64,000 nt of DNA, from NCBI GenBank assembly GCA_951640165.1, contig OX621246.1, positions 2,443,001 through 2,507,000 of the forward strand, written 5' to 3'. Both the position numbers and the translations under genes were made by a program. The stretch comes from Pseudoips prasinana (taxonomy: Eukaryota; Arthropoda; Insecta; Lepidoptera; Nolidae). Below are positions 29,916 to 39,921 of this stretch, piece after piece (position 1 is the first letter of the stretch; each line of letters begins with the position of its first letter). The notes under the pieces are model-generated. The model was not told where the DNA came from and ran no database searches. It saw only the letters and a program-made list of their open reading frames with translations.

Positions 29916-31458
29916 TTTCTATTGTTCTGGTATTATCTAGAACATTCTAGCGCTGTTCCAAACGCCACCAAAACCCTTACTGGTACTAGGGTTCGAAGCC
30001 CGAACGTACCCGACACTATGTAATCAAGTGTACAATCGGTGGTCTTATAGCATAAAGCGATCTCTTCCATACGACTTTAAGAGGGACAGAAGCTTAACAT
30101 TAACTAATGGCAGTAACTATTTACTTACTAAACAGCATGCAGTACCTGTCTCATTGTTAAGATTGAAACACCACGATTACAATCCTCGCTTCTCCCTATG
30201 CCTTGTTTTATGTACCTAAGCGTTGAAAGTTAATGAAATGGTTATACGATTGACAATAACACTGTTTTCGTTTAATTACGCCTTTAAATTCATCTTGAGG
30301 AGTTAATTTGGTCGTGAGTCTAATCAATGTTTAATAAAGTCATTACATTTGTTTACCGTAATGGTATATATAGATGATTGTACAAGTTATATTACATTCA
30401 GTGCTTTTGTATTTGGATATTCATAGATACATTAAGACAACGCATTGAAAATGTTGGCAGTGGAGACTTATTTTTACTAAGGAATTTATATCATTCTTTA
30501 ATTAATTTAAATCATTCTTTTACTGTAGTGTTATCAAGTACTCAATAGCCGCGCAACGGTTATGACGTAGCTGCTATATTATAATAATATATTTACATTC
30601 TGATTATTTATTTAATTAGTGATTATCATTTTATTAATTACTATAATAATTTTACACCTTAAAACTATTATTAATCGATATTAGACTTTCAAATGGTTGT
30701 CACTGGTAAAAATATAAATAGGGTAGGAGAATTATTAAAGAGGCATTCTTTGTACGACGGTAGATGAGAACGTTACTCTGTTCGATTAAATATTGTGTGT
30801 AGAAAATATCTCTGAGTTTTAATGTGCAGAACCTACGAGTGCGTAATAGTATGTTGTTATCTGGTCTTTGAAAGGTTATGGTTATAATTTTACACGATAG
30901 GTTAACTTTTACAGCAGAGAATAAAAATATCTATTATCTTGAAAAAAGTTTTGTAATTTTATTTTACAAAGTAAATTGAATTAATTTTATGGGATTTTCA
31001 TGGGATATAATTAAATTTATAAGAGTTAAACTGTTTTGACATGAACCACTATATCGTACTTGGATAACAGTACGACTGCGAACGCGCCGCGACCACCAGC
31101 ATCCTCCATGACCCTTTGTCTGCATTTATTTCGATGAATCTCCGATCACTAGTCAAACGAAAAGACAATTTTCTCGTATTAACGTAGAGCGACAACTGCA
31201 CAAAGCATCCCTAAAAAGAAATGACCCTCTCATGCGTTTTCCTGCTCAGAAACGAGGTGCCCTCAGGTGCGGGTACTTAGTTTGTGGTTTTATGTGGCTA
31301 GACGCTGCTGTATCTGAGTGCTGGTGAAGAAGTGAAAGCCTCCTACACTAACAGTAAATCCAATGTTAAAAGATAAAGTGGATCCTGGATACAAGTTGAC
31401 TGGCGGGTGGACTGGTATGCAGTCTACCGCATTTCAGTTCAGTTACTGTTGTTTAGGA
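29916..31458. other. Mostly unrecognised AT-rich DNA
   Basis: 29,960-30,020 has a B-box-like GGGTTCGAAGCCCG, perhaps a SINE scrap. The rest is AT-rich, with no ORF showing motifs. 31,325-31,360 (AAAGCCTCCTACACTAACAG) resembles the 3' end of the poly(A)-tailed sequence at 47.7 kb. Confidence 0.4.
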
Positions 31459-31509
31459 ATCAACATCAGCCAGATATCGTCTACTACTGGATATAGACCT
31501 CCGCCAAAG
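31459..31509 (-). mobile_element. RTE 3' terminus, left of an E insertion
   Basis: ATCAACATCAGCCAGATATC and GGATATAGACCTCCGCCAAAG are the reverse of the RTE end CTTTGG...GATATC..GCTGATG. The fragment resumes at 31,879 after the E element. Confidence 0.6.
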
Positions 31510-31878
31510 TTTTTTTTTTTTTTAATCCGATTTACGGCTCTGGCTTCTTTGGCCTTATGAGCCTTCAGTAAATATATTTTTATATCATTTATTTCCGTCA
31601 TTGTCAAGTAAAGTCCGTCACAGTCAAGTCATACATAGTCCTTGTCCAACACCAGTAAAGTAGTGGAGACTTTACTAGAGGCTTTTATGGAGTTTTGGTT
31701 ACAACACGGAAAATCACAATTCACGGCAATATCGCACTTTCCTCCACTTGTGTACGTTGTCGAAGATGTTGTGTCTAAAAATCCACCATATTTACACATA
31801 AAAACTCCAATTTACACCAGATTTTGAAAATAGAACATAGCCTCGATGCGTCTTTTTCCGCGTTGGCGCCAAAAACTC
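31510..31878 (-). mobile_element. E-family retroposon with poly(A) and target duplication
   Basis: Starts on the plus strand with a run of 14 T (poly(A) on the minus strand) and ends CGTTGGCGCCAAAAACTCC. CCTCCGCCAAAG (31,498-31,509) and CCTCCCCCAAAG (31,879-31,890, one mismatch) are the target duplication. The opposite-strand sister is at 43.4 kb. It may be a SINE or a processed transcript of unknown origin. Confidence 0.7.
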
Positions 31879-32065
31879 CCTCCCCCAAAGGTTTCCACAT
31901 AGTTGCCATTTGGAGGGGTTTGCCGCAGTCACCGCGCTTAGCATGCGAGTTGGCAACCGCAGTTAGGTGGTAGCTAGTACACAGGTGCCAAACTACCTGC
32001 TGTAGCCCTTAATCGCCTTTTGCCGACACCCACGGGATGTAATAGGGTGGTTCTCATGTTATTTC
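31879..32065 (-). mobile_element. RTE 3' region, right of the E insertion
   Basis: TTGCCATTTGGAGGGGTTTG, TAGCATGCGAGTTGGCAACC, and GACACCCACGGGATGTAATAGG are the reverse of blocks at 25.5-25.7 kb. Confidence 0.6.
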
Positions 32066-32090
32066 TGGACCGGGAACCACACTTATCTTG

Positions 32091-32371
32091 TTGGAACGAA
32101 GTTCCTTATCGCGCGTTGTGAAAGGGGGCTAGACGGAAAAAAATCTTACGAAAAGTTGTCACGGCACTTTTTGCAGCTGTGTGGCGTGCGCATGTTTCTC
32201 TGTCTCTCTCTCTCTTATAGAAAGCAAGCCAGATATTTTCATTTTCATTTCGCATTGAACAGTGTGGTGTCGCGACGATTATTTTTGTTGAGTGTATACA
32301 GGTTTTTTGTACATAATAATTAATTAGAAATAACTTCGTTTCATCCGGGTGTCCCTTGACACCTCTAAAGT
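32091..32371 (+). mobile_element. H1 element
   Basis: Same layout as the copy at 29.6 kb, with a shorter (CT)n tract. The end reads GACACCTCTAAAG. An H2 element starts 7 bp further on. Confidence 0.75.
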
Positions 32372-32377
32372 TTTTTT

Positions 32378-32626
32378 GAAGTTATACTTCTTTTGGCGCG
32401 ATGGAGAAAAATGATGAGAGTGAATTTTTACGATGCGCGCGCACACCGACACCAAAAAATTTAACAGCATGAAGTTAGTTCTAGGTGTTATGACAGTGAA
32501 TTTTTACGATGCATCGTAAAAATAACAGCATGAAGTTAGTTCTAGGTGGTATGAAAATTGATAACTATGTTCAAGTTGTATATTAACAAGTATAACTTCT
32601 AACGCGTGTACATAAGTACACACAAG
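32378..32626 (+). mobile_element. H2 element with duplicated core
   Basis: GAAGTTATACTTC start, ATGATGAGAGTGAATTTTT, two AAGTTAGTTCTAGGTG cores, inverted AAGTATAACTTC, hairpin GTGTACATAAGTACAC and CAAG plus T-run. A 24-nt perfect palindrome centred on ATGCAT lies at 32,500-32,523. Confidence 0.75.
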
Positions 32627-32792
32627 TTTTTTTTTCCATTATTTTTATAAAAAATCCTGTAAGCTAAGGTGGTCTTGCTTCTACTTCCGCGCCCTCGTAT
32701 TACGGTTTACATACCCGTATAAGATCCCTGTACAACTATTTGACAGACTCATAAATGGTTATTCGGAGACCAGTGCCCTATATCCGTGAATT
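32627..32792. other. Weak SINE-D-like scrap
   Basis: ACAACTATTTGACAGACTCATAAAT resembles the SINE-D body; the rest is unrecognised. Confidence 0.3.
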
Positions 32793-33047
32793 GTATGCAT
32801 GTACCATCAGATCCCAAACTAGGCGAAGTCTTTACTATGGCAACCAGACAACTGATAAACATACTTACATACATATATCTAAATGCGTACTATAGATAAA
32901 TTAGCACGATTGTTTATAGATTATGTCTGGGACACAGAAAATTAATCGCGCTCATCACTTAAAGATTACTTCCAGCTGGGAATCGAACCCACGACCTCTG
33001 GCTTAGCAGTCAGGGTCACTAACCACTAGACTAATAGGCCAGTGGTA
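32793..33047 (-). mobile_element. SINE-C copy
   Basis: Complete in reverse: CCATCAGATCCCAAACTAGG tail, CATACTTACATACATATATC, GGGAATCGAACCCACGACC (reverse B box) and ACCACTAGACTAATAGGCC (reverse A box). Confidence 0.8.
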
Positions 33048-33086
33048 CTTAGTTTAATTGCTTATTCGTTGTTTGCTTTTCTTTTT

Positions 33087-33290
33087 GAAGTTATACTTCT
33101 TTTGGCGCGATGGAGAAAAATGATGAGAGTGAATTTTTACGATGCGCGCGCACACCGACACCAAAAAATTTAACAGCATGAAGTTAGTTCTAGGTGGTAT
33201 GAAAATTGATAACTATGTTCAAGTTGTTTAATATACAACTTGAACATAGTTAAGTATAACTTTTAACGCGTGGACATAAGTACACACAAG
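33087..33290 (+). mobile_element. H2 element with internal inverted duplication
   Basis: Standard H2 start, core and end (CACAAG plus T-run). AACTATGTTCAAGTTGT (33,211-33,227) is followed after 7 nt by its exact reverse complement (33,235-33,251), which replaces part of the normal sequence before the 3' inverted repeat. Confidence 0.75.
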
Positions 33291-33689
33291 TTTTTTTTTA
33301 TGCAGTTTACTTGTATATCCACTGAATATTTAGTAACATGATACGATTTTCATACAACATATTAATAGATATATCGCTCATTAATAGCAGCGATGGTTTA
33401 CGTTCGTTATGCGCACGCGCCGCGGGACGTAAGTGATAAAAACATAGGCTGCCTTGTTTACCACTTTTAAATGCTTCGGTTACACTAATACGAGCTACTA
33501 TGGGTCTGTGAAAGGTGGGAGGTGAGTTTGAAGTGAGAATTAGTTTTAATTTTTTCGGTGATTTACAACGGCATTTCTGTACTTGGACTAACAATGACAA
33601 TGAGAATTGGTAGTTATCAGTACCGATTATCTTTGAATTTGACTTTTAAATCATCTTAGATATCGAAATAAACTTTTAAGATTTTATAA
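33291..33689. other. No recognised feature
   Basis: A 97-codon minus frame at 33,307-33,600 is basic and has no motif; probably chance. 33,390-33,430 has a short GC-rich patch. Confidence 0.35.
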
Positions 33690-34010
33690 TGCTCCGTAAG
33701 TTCTTAATGCTTTCATTTTTAAATGCTTAATTTTTGAAGACCTATCCATAGACACCCCACAGATATGGGTACGACGAAAAAAAAATGTTGAGTTTCAGTT
33801 CTATGTATGGGGACCCCCAAAATTATTGTTGTTTTTCTATTTTTGTGTAAAAATCTTAATGCGGTTCACCGAATACATCTACTTACCAATTTTCAACAGT
33901 ACAGCTCTTATAGTTCGGAAAAAAGTGGCTGTGACATACGGACGGACAGACAGACATGATGAATCTATAAGGGTTCCGTTTTTGCCATTTCGCTACGGAA
34001 CCCTAAAAAG
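33690..34010 (+). mobile_element. F1 repeat, partial
   Basis: GACCTATCCATAGACACCCC, GATGGGTACGACG-type block, TTAATGCGGTTCACCGAATAC, GGACGGACAGACAGACATG and GCTACGGAACCCTAAAAA. Opposite to the copies at 6.4 and 47.9 kb. The CGGCCAAG end is absent. Confidence 0.65.
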
Positions 34011-34119
34011 CAAGCAATTTGTATTTAATTAAAAAAAATATGAATGCTACAAATATTATAAATGCTAAAATTTATGAGTACTACGGACCGGATTTTGATG
34101 AAACTTTGTAGTAAACTGT

Positions 34120-34365
34120 ACTAATATTATAAAGAAGTAACGTTTGTGAGTTTGTGACGTTGTCTGGGTAATCTCTGGATCTACTGAACGGATTTTCAAA
34201 AATATTTCACTAATAGAAAGCTACGTTATTGTGGATTGTCATAGGCTATGATTCATCATCATAATTTTTATTTATCCCGAACTTTAAACCCGAAGTATTA
34301 CGCGGGACAAACGGGCAGGGACAAAAATATTAATAACGCGGAACGAAGTCCGCGGGCACTGCTAG
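34120..34365 (+). mobile_element. Helitron-like element
   Basis: Starts about CTAATATTATAAAGAAGTAACG and ends with hairpin GCGGAACGAAGTCCGC then GGGCACTGCTAG followed by T. The 5' TC is not visible, so the start is uncertain. Confidence 0.6.
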
Positions 34366-34442
34366 TATAGCTTATATATCTGAATAACACATAGGCTATA
34401 ATTTTAAAAGTTTAATGCGGGTGAAACCACGGAGCACAGTTA
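34366..34442 (+). mobile_element. Helitron 3' end fragment
   Basis: CACATAGGCTATAATTTTAA then TGCGGGTGAAACCACGGAGC ACAGTTAG: a degraded hairpin and CTRR-like end. Only the 3' part is present, immediately after another Helitron end. Confidence 0.55.
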
Positions 34443-34490
34443 GTTGTGTATAAAAATAAAGAGATGGATCTTACTCATGTATTCATATCA

Positions 34491-34551
34491 ATATGTATAT
34501 AAAAATTAAGATGTAAATGTATAATTTACATATTAATTTTTATATACATAT
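34491..34551. repeat. Inverted repeat, 28-bp arms, 5-nt loop
   Basis: ATATGTATATAAAAATTAAG... (34,491-34,518) against 34,524-34,551; one mismatch. Confidence 0.85.
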
Positions 34552-34569
34552 TCACTTTTTCTTTCGAAA

Positions 34570-34597
34570 ACTACACTAGCATAAGTGTAGTTTTATT
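34570..34597. repeat. Inverted repeat AAACTACACT...AGTGTAGTTT
   Basis: Arms of about 10-11 bp around AGCATA, about 20 bp after the previous hairpin. Confidence 0.75.
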
Positions 34598-34959
34598 TTT
34601 TTATATTCACTTGATAAAGCAGTTTGAGTAAAGAACTCACTATTTCAAGGGTGTTCCACCAACATCCTTAGTTGGGGCATATATATGAAATATACTCACG
34701 TAGAAAGTTAGGTTATGGATCTAATTATATAATAACTGGCGCCATAACCCCTGCTAGTTTGACTGTCTGTGTGTCCCTTCTGTTATCTATTTAACAGTTT
34801 AGAGTTTAGGTAGTTCGGTTTAGTAAGTGATTTGGAGTAACTCAGCAGTGTAAGAATTTGTTAGAAGGGCGTTGATAGTTATGTTTCTTGAGGAATCAAT
34901 TGTCAAAATTTAAAGAGAGGTAGGGCACAGCGTTCATTCGCTCAAATAGCAGCCCGACG
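34598..34959. other. No recognised feature
   Basis: No repeat match or motif found. Confidence 0.4.
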
Positions 34960-35024
34960 AAGGAATGTCTTCTGTAAGGTGGAGGTACTTCCCTAGTACC
35001 TCCATCTTACAGAAGACATTCCTT
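34960..35024. repeat. Inverted repeat, 30-bp arms, 5-nt loop
   Basis: AAGGAATGTCTTCTGTAAGG... (34,960-34,989) against 34,995-35,024 with one mismatch. Confidence 0.88.
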
Positions 35025-35064
35025 AATAATAACATTAATACCTTAATGTTGTGTTTCCGCGTGT

Positions 35065-35235
35065 GAGTAAAGTCACCAGAGCTCATCGGGGTGGGGGGAA
35101 GGGTCAGCAATACTTGTTTGCTGACTCTTTTGAAGGCCGGCTACGCACCCCTGACTCCTCTGGTGTTGCGAGTGTACATGGGCGGCGGTGAACACTTACC
35201 ATCAGGTGACCCGCTTGCTCGTTTGTCGTCCATAC
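35065..35235 (+). mobile_element. G-family retroposon
   Basis: AGTCACCAGAGCTCATCGGG GTGGGGGGAAGGG, CAGCAATACTTGTTTGCTG, GTGTTGCGAGTGTACATGGG, CCATCAGGTGACCCGCTTGC and GTTTGTCGTCC. The poly(A) is lost. Confidence 0.7.
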
Positions 35236-35537
35236 GATGATTCTTTCTGTCTTCTTTAACTGCTTCCACCCATCGCTGTGTTTTCGCCCCAATTATTGCC
35301 AAATCTTCATTAATTTTTTAAGTAAGTAAGGGACTAGTTCCTCCCTCTTACACACCACTGCAGCTCCAGTAAGTAGAGCTGGATTAATTGTGGCACGCTT
35401 TGGAGAGGCCGCCCGGGTAATCGCTACAGATGTTTGGATCCCGCAAAAAAATAATCAGAACGAAACAAAGAGGGGTAACTAAAAATATTTCCACTTCCCT
35501 CCAGACCCACGCAGGAGACAGAATAATATAATGAGGA
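35236..35537. repeat. Old repeat related to 60.5 kb
   Basis: 35,440-35,530 (GATCCCGC..., AATCAGAACGAAACAAAG, CTTCCCTCCAGACCCACGC, GAGACAGAATAATATAATG) aligns loosely with 60,548-60,645. Class unknown. Confidence 0.4.
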
Positions 35538-35765
35538 CTAGCTGTGCCCGTTGTAGCTGTTTATTTAGTTTTTTTGTTTGTAGTAAAATAAAAGTCATTT
35601 TCTAAAATAAAAGTAGCCTAAGTTACTCCTTATTACATCAGCTGTCTGAGCTAAAAAAGTTAAAACAAAAACAGCTAAAAGTCGCAACTAAATCGGTCCA
35701 GCCATTTCAGAGATTAGCCGGAACAAACAGACAGACAGACAGACAAAAATTGTAAAAAAAATATT
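35538..35765 (-). mobile_element. Helitron-like element, 3' part
   Basis: CTAGCTGTGCCCG at the left is a reversed Helitron end. GGTCCAGCCATTTCAGAGA and AACAGACAGACAGACAG follow, typical of this group. The hairpin is weak and the far end undefined. Confidence 0.5.
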
Positions 35766-36029
35766 TTGGTGTATGTACCGTATATATATTCATATTTATG
35801 TTGTAAAAACCGGTTATTTCAATATTACAAACAGACACTCCAATTTTATTTATTTGTATAGCTAAGATATTTACTCGGCTACATATCCCCAAATTCTCGT
35901 TCATTGGTAACATTGTACACCAGGATAAAGATTGGCACGTAACGACATGGTATTTGATGCTCATGCATCTTCCGTAGAAAGACAAAAGTTCGTTATCAAG
36001 TAAAAATAATCAAAGCACCGAGTGGATCT
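35766..36029. other. No recognised feature
   Basis: A 92-codon minus frame (35,707-35,985) crosses the Helitron boundary, which argues against a real gene. Confidence 0.4.
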
Positions 36030-36260
36030 CAATTTCAATTGATTTATTGCATTCATGGGTTTACATAAGTCTTAACAATAGAGTAGGTACAGTACCAAAC
36101 ATGAACCCTGCTAGGGCACATCAATATGTTTACATTGTAATGTGTCATTTTAAACATATAAGGGAGGTAGTATAGTACAGGTATAAATAATTGTCATGAT
36201 GTGTGATGTCAGGTCATGAGTTTATGTTATGTAAGTCACGTATAATTATAAGAAAAGAGA
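36030..36260 (-). mobile_element. Probable LINE 3' UTR
   Basis: Plus strand starts CAATTTCAATTGATTTATTGC ATTCATGGG; reversed, it ends in GCAATAAATC. I recognise the wording from common lepidopteran LINE 3' ends, but no ORF is left to confirm it. Confidence 0.4.
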
Positions 36261-36417
36261 AAAAATAAATTGTGTTATTCATATTATTTACTAATTGTAT
36301 TTGTTAATTAATTTATCAGCGATTGTATTATTATTTATTACGATTTAAATATGTCAACAGTATTTTAATTTTTTATTAGATTTATCATTCAAATACTCAT
36401 TTATTGAATAGTAGCTT

Positions 36418-36477
36418 TTAGTAGTTGTCTTCTGTGTCGTCTTGTTTCAGCGGACGAATTCCACGGAAAGTGATATC
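36418..36477 (-). CDS. Candidate terminal exon, host gene unknown
   Basis: Minus strand: a possible acceptor CTCTAATCATACAAAG is followed by 19 codons DITFRGIRPLKQDDTEDNY and TAA, then AATAAA (plus TTTATT, 36,400-36,405) 12-17 nt after the stop. The acidic, non-AT-driven codons and the nearby polyadenylation signal are suggestive. Against it: the frame continues open upstream by several codons, the exon is very short, and no partner exon was found. I do not recognise the protein. Confidence 0.28.
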   Translation of the reverse strand, partial: DITFRGIRPLKQDDTEDNY

Positions 36478-36483
36478 CTTTGT

Positions 36484-37099
36484 ATGATTAGAGGAAATTA
36501 AAGTCCGTAGAACTATAAACAATTTGAATCCATTTGCTTTTTGTTTTAGATTCTCATCAATCTCTGCCTCTAATTAATCGATGACCAACTTAGTCTAACC
36601 ATATTCAATTCTGATCCAAAATTGACAGATGTTGCAATAATTTTGTTATAACGACCAATTACAAATTCATTTATTTGCAACGGCAAATTAGCTTGATTGG
36701 ATATTTAGTTTAATTGGATATCGCCATTTTGAATGCTTGGTTAAATGTTTCATATTTGAGTTTTGGTGTAATCATGTTACGGTAGAGGTCGGTTTGTTTG
36801 GTTTTTGTTTGTTTGTTTTAAACGTGATTAGCGTTATCGTAGGCCTATAAAATGTCTGCCCATTGGGGAATATTAATTAGTTTCATGGAGGTTATAATGT
36901 TTGAAGTATGCATATAGTTCTAGTATTCTATTACGGTTAAATTTGAAAAAAAGGTATTTTGAATTATATAAACGGCCAGCATCCCGCAAATTTTATCTCT
37001 ATGGTTTATTTAGTTAGAAGTTTAAAAACAGAACTTAAGAAACATTCGGAATTTGATTTATACATGCTTAATTAATTATCATGGTTGTCTGTCAGAGAT
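36484..37099. other. No recognised feature
   Basis: AT-rich. If 36,418-36,477 is an exon, this would be its upstream intron. Confidence 0.35.
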
Positions 37100-37420
37100 A
37101 GCAGCAGTAAACGATAACGCTACGTCCTACGTAGGCGGTTCAAAGCGAACGCGAATTCAATGCGATGCGGTACGATGCGGTGGCTATGTCCTACTTGTAC
37201 GCGGATCATCTCGCGCAGCCGCTAGCCGTCACCGACGCCGCACACTACGGCACCGCATCCTGTTAGCGCGAAAATATCAAGCCAACTGATCGCGTTCGCT
37301 TCATTTCGCGCCGCTCCGCACCGCACCGCACGCGCGTTTCCTCACGTAGGTCACATCAATAGGTTGCGACTGTTTGTTGTTGTCGCGCCGCGCCGCGCCA
37401 CTTCGCGGTCGCGTCTAGAT
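37100..37420. repeat. GC-rich imperfect inverted repeat
   Basis: CCTACGTAGGCGG and AGCGAACGCGAATTC on the left face CGCGTTCGCTTCATTTCGCG and CCTCACGTAGGTCAC on the right. Between are ATGCGGTACGATGCGGTGG-type repeats. Probably a MITE; a GC-rich host promoter is less likely given the inverted ends. Confidence 0.45.
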
Positions 37421-37479
37421 CGCTCACGCAGGACGTCGCGTAAGACATTCACACTTCAAGTTGATAACCATCTTCTCCT

Positions 37480-37610
37480 TGACTGCACCTGTGGCGCAGC
37501 GATTAAACAGACATCTCGCCATTTACTGTCCCGATTCCGTACAGGACAACTATTTGTGTGACCCATAAATAGTCGTTCTGAGCCTGGGTGTACTTTGTCT
37601 TTGTCAATTA
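37480..37610 (+). mobile_element. SINE-D copy, diverged
   Basis: TTGACTGCACCTGTGGCGCAGCG, a damaged B box (GATTCCGTACAGG), then ACAACTATTTGTGTGACCC and ATAAATAGTCGTTCTGAGCC. Confidence 0.6.
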
Positions 37611-37794
37611 TATTTGTAACCCGTAACACATGGATTCATTTTGGTAGCGCGGGAGTTGACTTAAAAAAAAGAGAATTTAATGATATGATACACGAAATTG
37701 ATATTGGACGGCATTTTGATTATTAAGCTAGACGTGGGTAACAACAATATTGATCCACTGCAGAATAGCTGACCCCAATTCAAAACAAGCAATA

Positions 37795-37985
37795 TAAAAA
37801 AAACCGGCCAAGTGCAAGTCGGACTCGCGCACGAACTCTCCGCATATTTCTCTATAAAAACGAGCAAAACATTCACGTTTGTTGTATAGGAGCCCCCTTA
37901 ATTATTTATTTTATTTTATTTTATTTTTTAGTATTCAATTTCAACTGTCTAACTATCACGGTTCATGAGATATAGCTTGGTGAGT
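37795..37985 (+). mobile_element. F2 repeat, 5' part
   Basis: AAACCGGCCAAGTGCAAGTCG, GTTTGTTGTATAGGAGCCCC and a (TTTTA)n tract, ending around ACGGTTCATGAGATATAGC. The CGGAACCCTA end is missing. Confidence 0.65.
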
Positions 37986-38733
37986 TATGAATAATGGTTG
38001 ACACCATCTCACAGCCAACACAAACACGCCACCGCGCGAGCTCATTGGTCAATTCAAATAGCGCGCTAACGCTCGTTTTCCCGCTTTCCTACAACATATT
38101 TCCATCCCATTATCAAAATCACACCCACTAAAAATATCAAGTAATCGAGAGTAAAGACGTATCACATTCAAAAAAACTGAAAGCTGGTCTAAAGGTGTCC
38201 GTTTTAATGCAAATACACTTTAACCTCTGGCATTAGCACGTCTTGAGTTAAAGTATGTTGAGTGTGAAAAACAAAACATAATTCACTCAAGTTTCGGTGC
38301 GGAAATGCAATACCCGCCATTCTCTTCAACGCAAAACCAAAGAGGCTGTCAATTGATTGATTGTTTGACGAATGGCGATGCCATAAATATTCACCTTGAG
38401 CATAATCCTTTTTGATGATAATGACGTAACCTAGATTTAATCAAGACTCATCAGTTATACGCCAATTATTCGTACACTTAACTGCTTATTAAGTTATTTA
38501 TTAAACTAACTTCACCCTGTCAAACATTACGTCACATATGATATATGGGCATATTACAAAACTGTACAACCAATGCCATACTTTCGAAAATATAAGAAAT
38601 AACGTGTATTTGGCATAATAGTAGTCGATCCGCGAACTGATGGCACAGAATATGTACGGCACAGAAAGGTACCGAGAGTTCGCAGCTAAAATATTACTTT
38701 GTACTTACGTTAAGTTCTGTATTCATTCATTCA
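37986..38733. other. No recognised feature
   Basis: No match or motif. 38,020-38,090 is GC-richer but not coding. Confidence 0.4.
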
Positions 38734-39044
38734 TCTATACATATAATAAAATCGTAGGAAAGTCAAAACTGTACATTGAATATTTTTTTTAAATGATACT
38801 TGAGGCGTGATCTGCAATCGACATCGAAGCCAAAAATATAGTTTTTAGAATTGTTGTCTGTTTGTCTGTATGTATGTCCGGGCTAAACTCAAAAAGTACT
38901 GCAAGGTATTACTTCAAATTTTGCATTAATATTACTAAGAGGTCGGGTCAACATATATGCTACATATTATCACGCTATTACCTACGGGAGACGAGCTGTG
39001 ATAATTTATAAAGTAACGCGGGTAATACCGCGGGGCACAGCTAG
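38734..39044 (+). mobile_element. Non-autonomous Helitron
   Basis: TCTATACATATAATAAAATC start; GCGGGTAATACCGC hairpin and GGGGCACAGCTAG end. Interior TATGTCCGGGCTAAACTC and AGAGGTCGGGTCAACATAT as in the copies at 15.9 and 57.5 kb. Confidence 0.85.
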
Positions 39045-39404
39045 GATTCTTTATTTGCAGTAAAGTTGGTACTTACAACTTCAGCCAATTATATTATTAT
39101 TATTACACCATTATTATTACATTTTCATTGATTAAAGGAGTTATTCCATAAGTTCAGTTACGGAGTGAAATGCCAACTATTTTAATTTTTAATTAATTAT
39201 TTAAATACTGTCACTAAATTAATAGTTGTATCTATTAGAAAGGTTAACAAGGTTATGATTCTGCCTGACATCAATGAAAGTTGGTAAAGTAATATTATCT
39301 TTTTTAACTATCACTAGATACAATTTTGGAGTATAAATCTATTAGAGAGAGCTTCTCTACGTGTCAATTTTTTTGACAGATTCTATTTATATCGGATTAT
39401 TTAT
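39045..39404. other. No recognised feature
   Basis: AT-rich; nothing supported. Confidence 0.4.
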
Positions 39405-39690
39405 AAAACCATATTACCTATAAGTGATGGAATCAAGCCTTATACTATAGTGTCCCATGATATTATAAAAACAAAAAAGAACTTTGCGGAAATCCATAAG
39501 AATAAAAAAGTTGTTGACCATTCGGTGAGTTAGCATCCCTTGAGAATGTTCGGTATGTATCATACTGGCATGTTGCATGCCTATAATTTTTGCGGACAGG
39601 AGGACGGTGCGAATTACACCAAGCTTAATTAAACTGACAATTAAGGGAATTAACACACATTAATTTGGTATTTTGACCAATTGTTACGTT
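39405..39690. mobile_element. Diverged relative of the 11.0-kb element
   Basis: AGTGATGGAATCAAGCC, AACTTTGCGGAAATCCATAAG, GAGTTAGCATCCCTTGAGAATG and TTAAACTGACAATTAAGGGA ATTAACAC follow the order at 11,029-11,393. The left inverted arm is largely gone. Confidence 0.6.
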
Positions 39691-39818
39691 AATATGGATT
39701 TAGATTTTATAAATATTGATTAGTTTGTAAGGTAGTGAAGTAAATTAGTGGTGGCCGTTGTGTGTTCAGTGAATTTGAACAACCTCTTTCGATATTAGAT
39801 GTCGGTGTGCGCACAACT

Positions 39819-39921
39819 ACATATCAAGCTATTCATTTCCAGTATAAGCTGATCTTGCGTTGTATAGGATTTCCATACAATGGGAGGTCAGCTTATATTG
39901 GAAATGTATAGCTTGATGTGT
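39819..39921. repeat. Long hairpin, about 36-bp arms
   Basis: ACATATCAAGCTATTCATTT... (39,819-39,854) pairs with 39,885-39,921 with a few mismatches. The loop contains its own hairpin TTGTATAGG..TCCATACAA. Confidence 0.85.

Noticed and set aside
37100..37420. CpG-rich host promoter
   Set aside because: Imperfect inverted ends bracket the GC-rich part, which fits a MITE better; no first exon follows.
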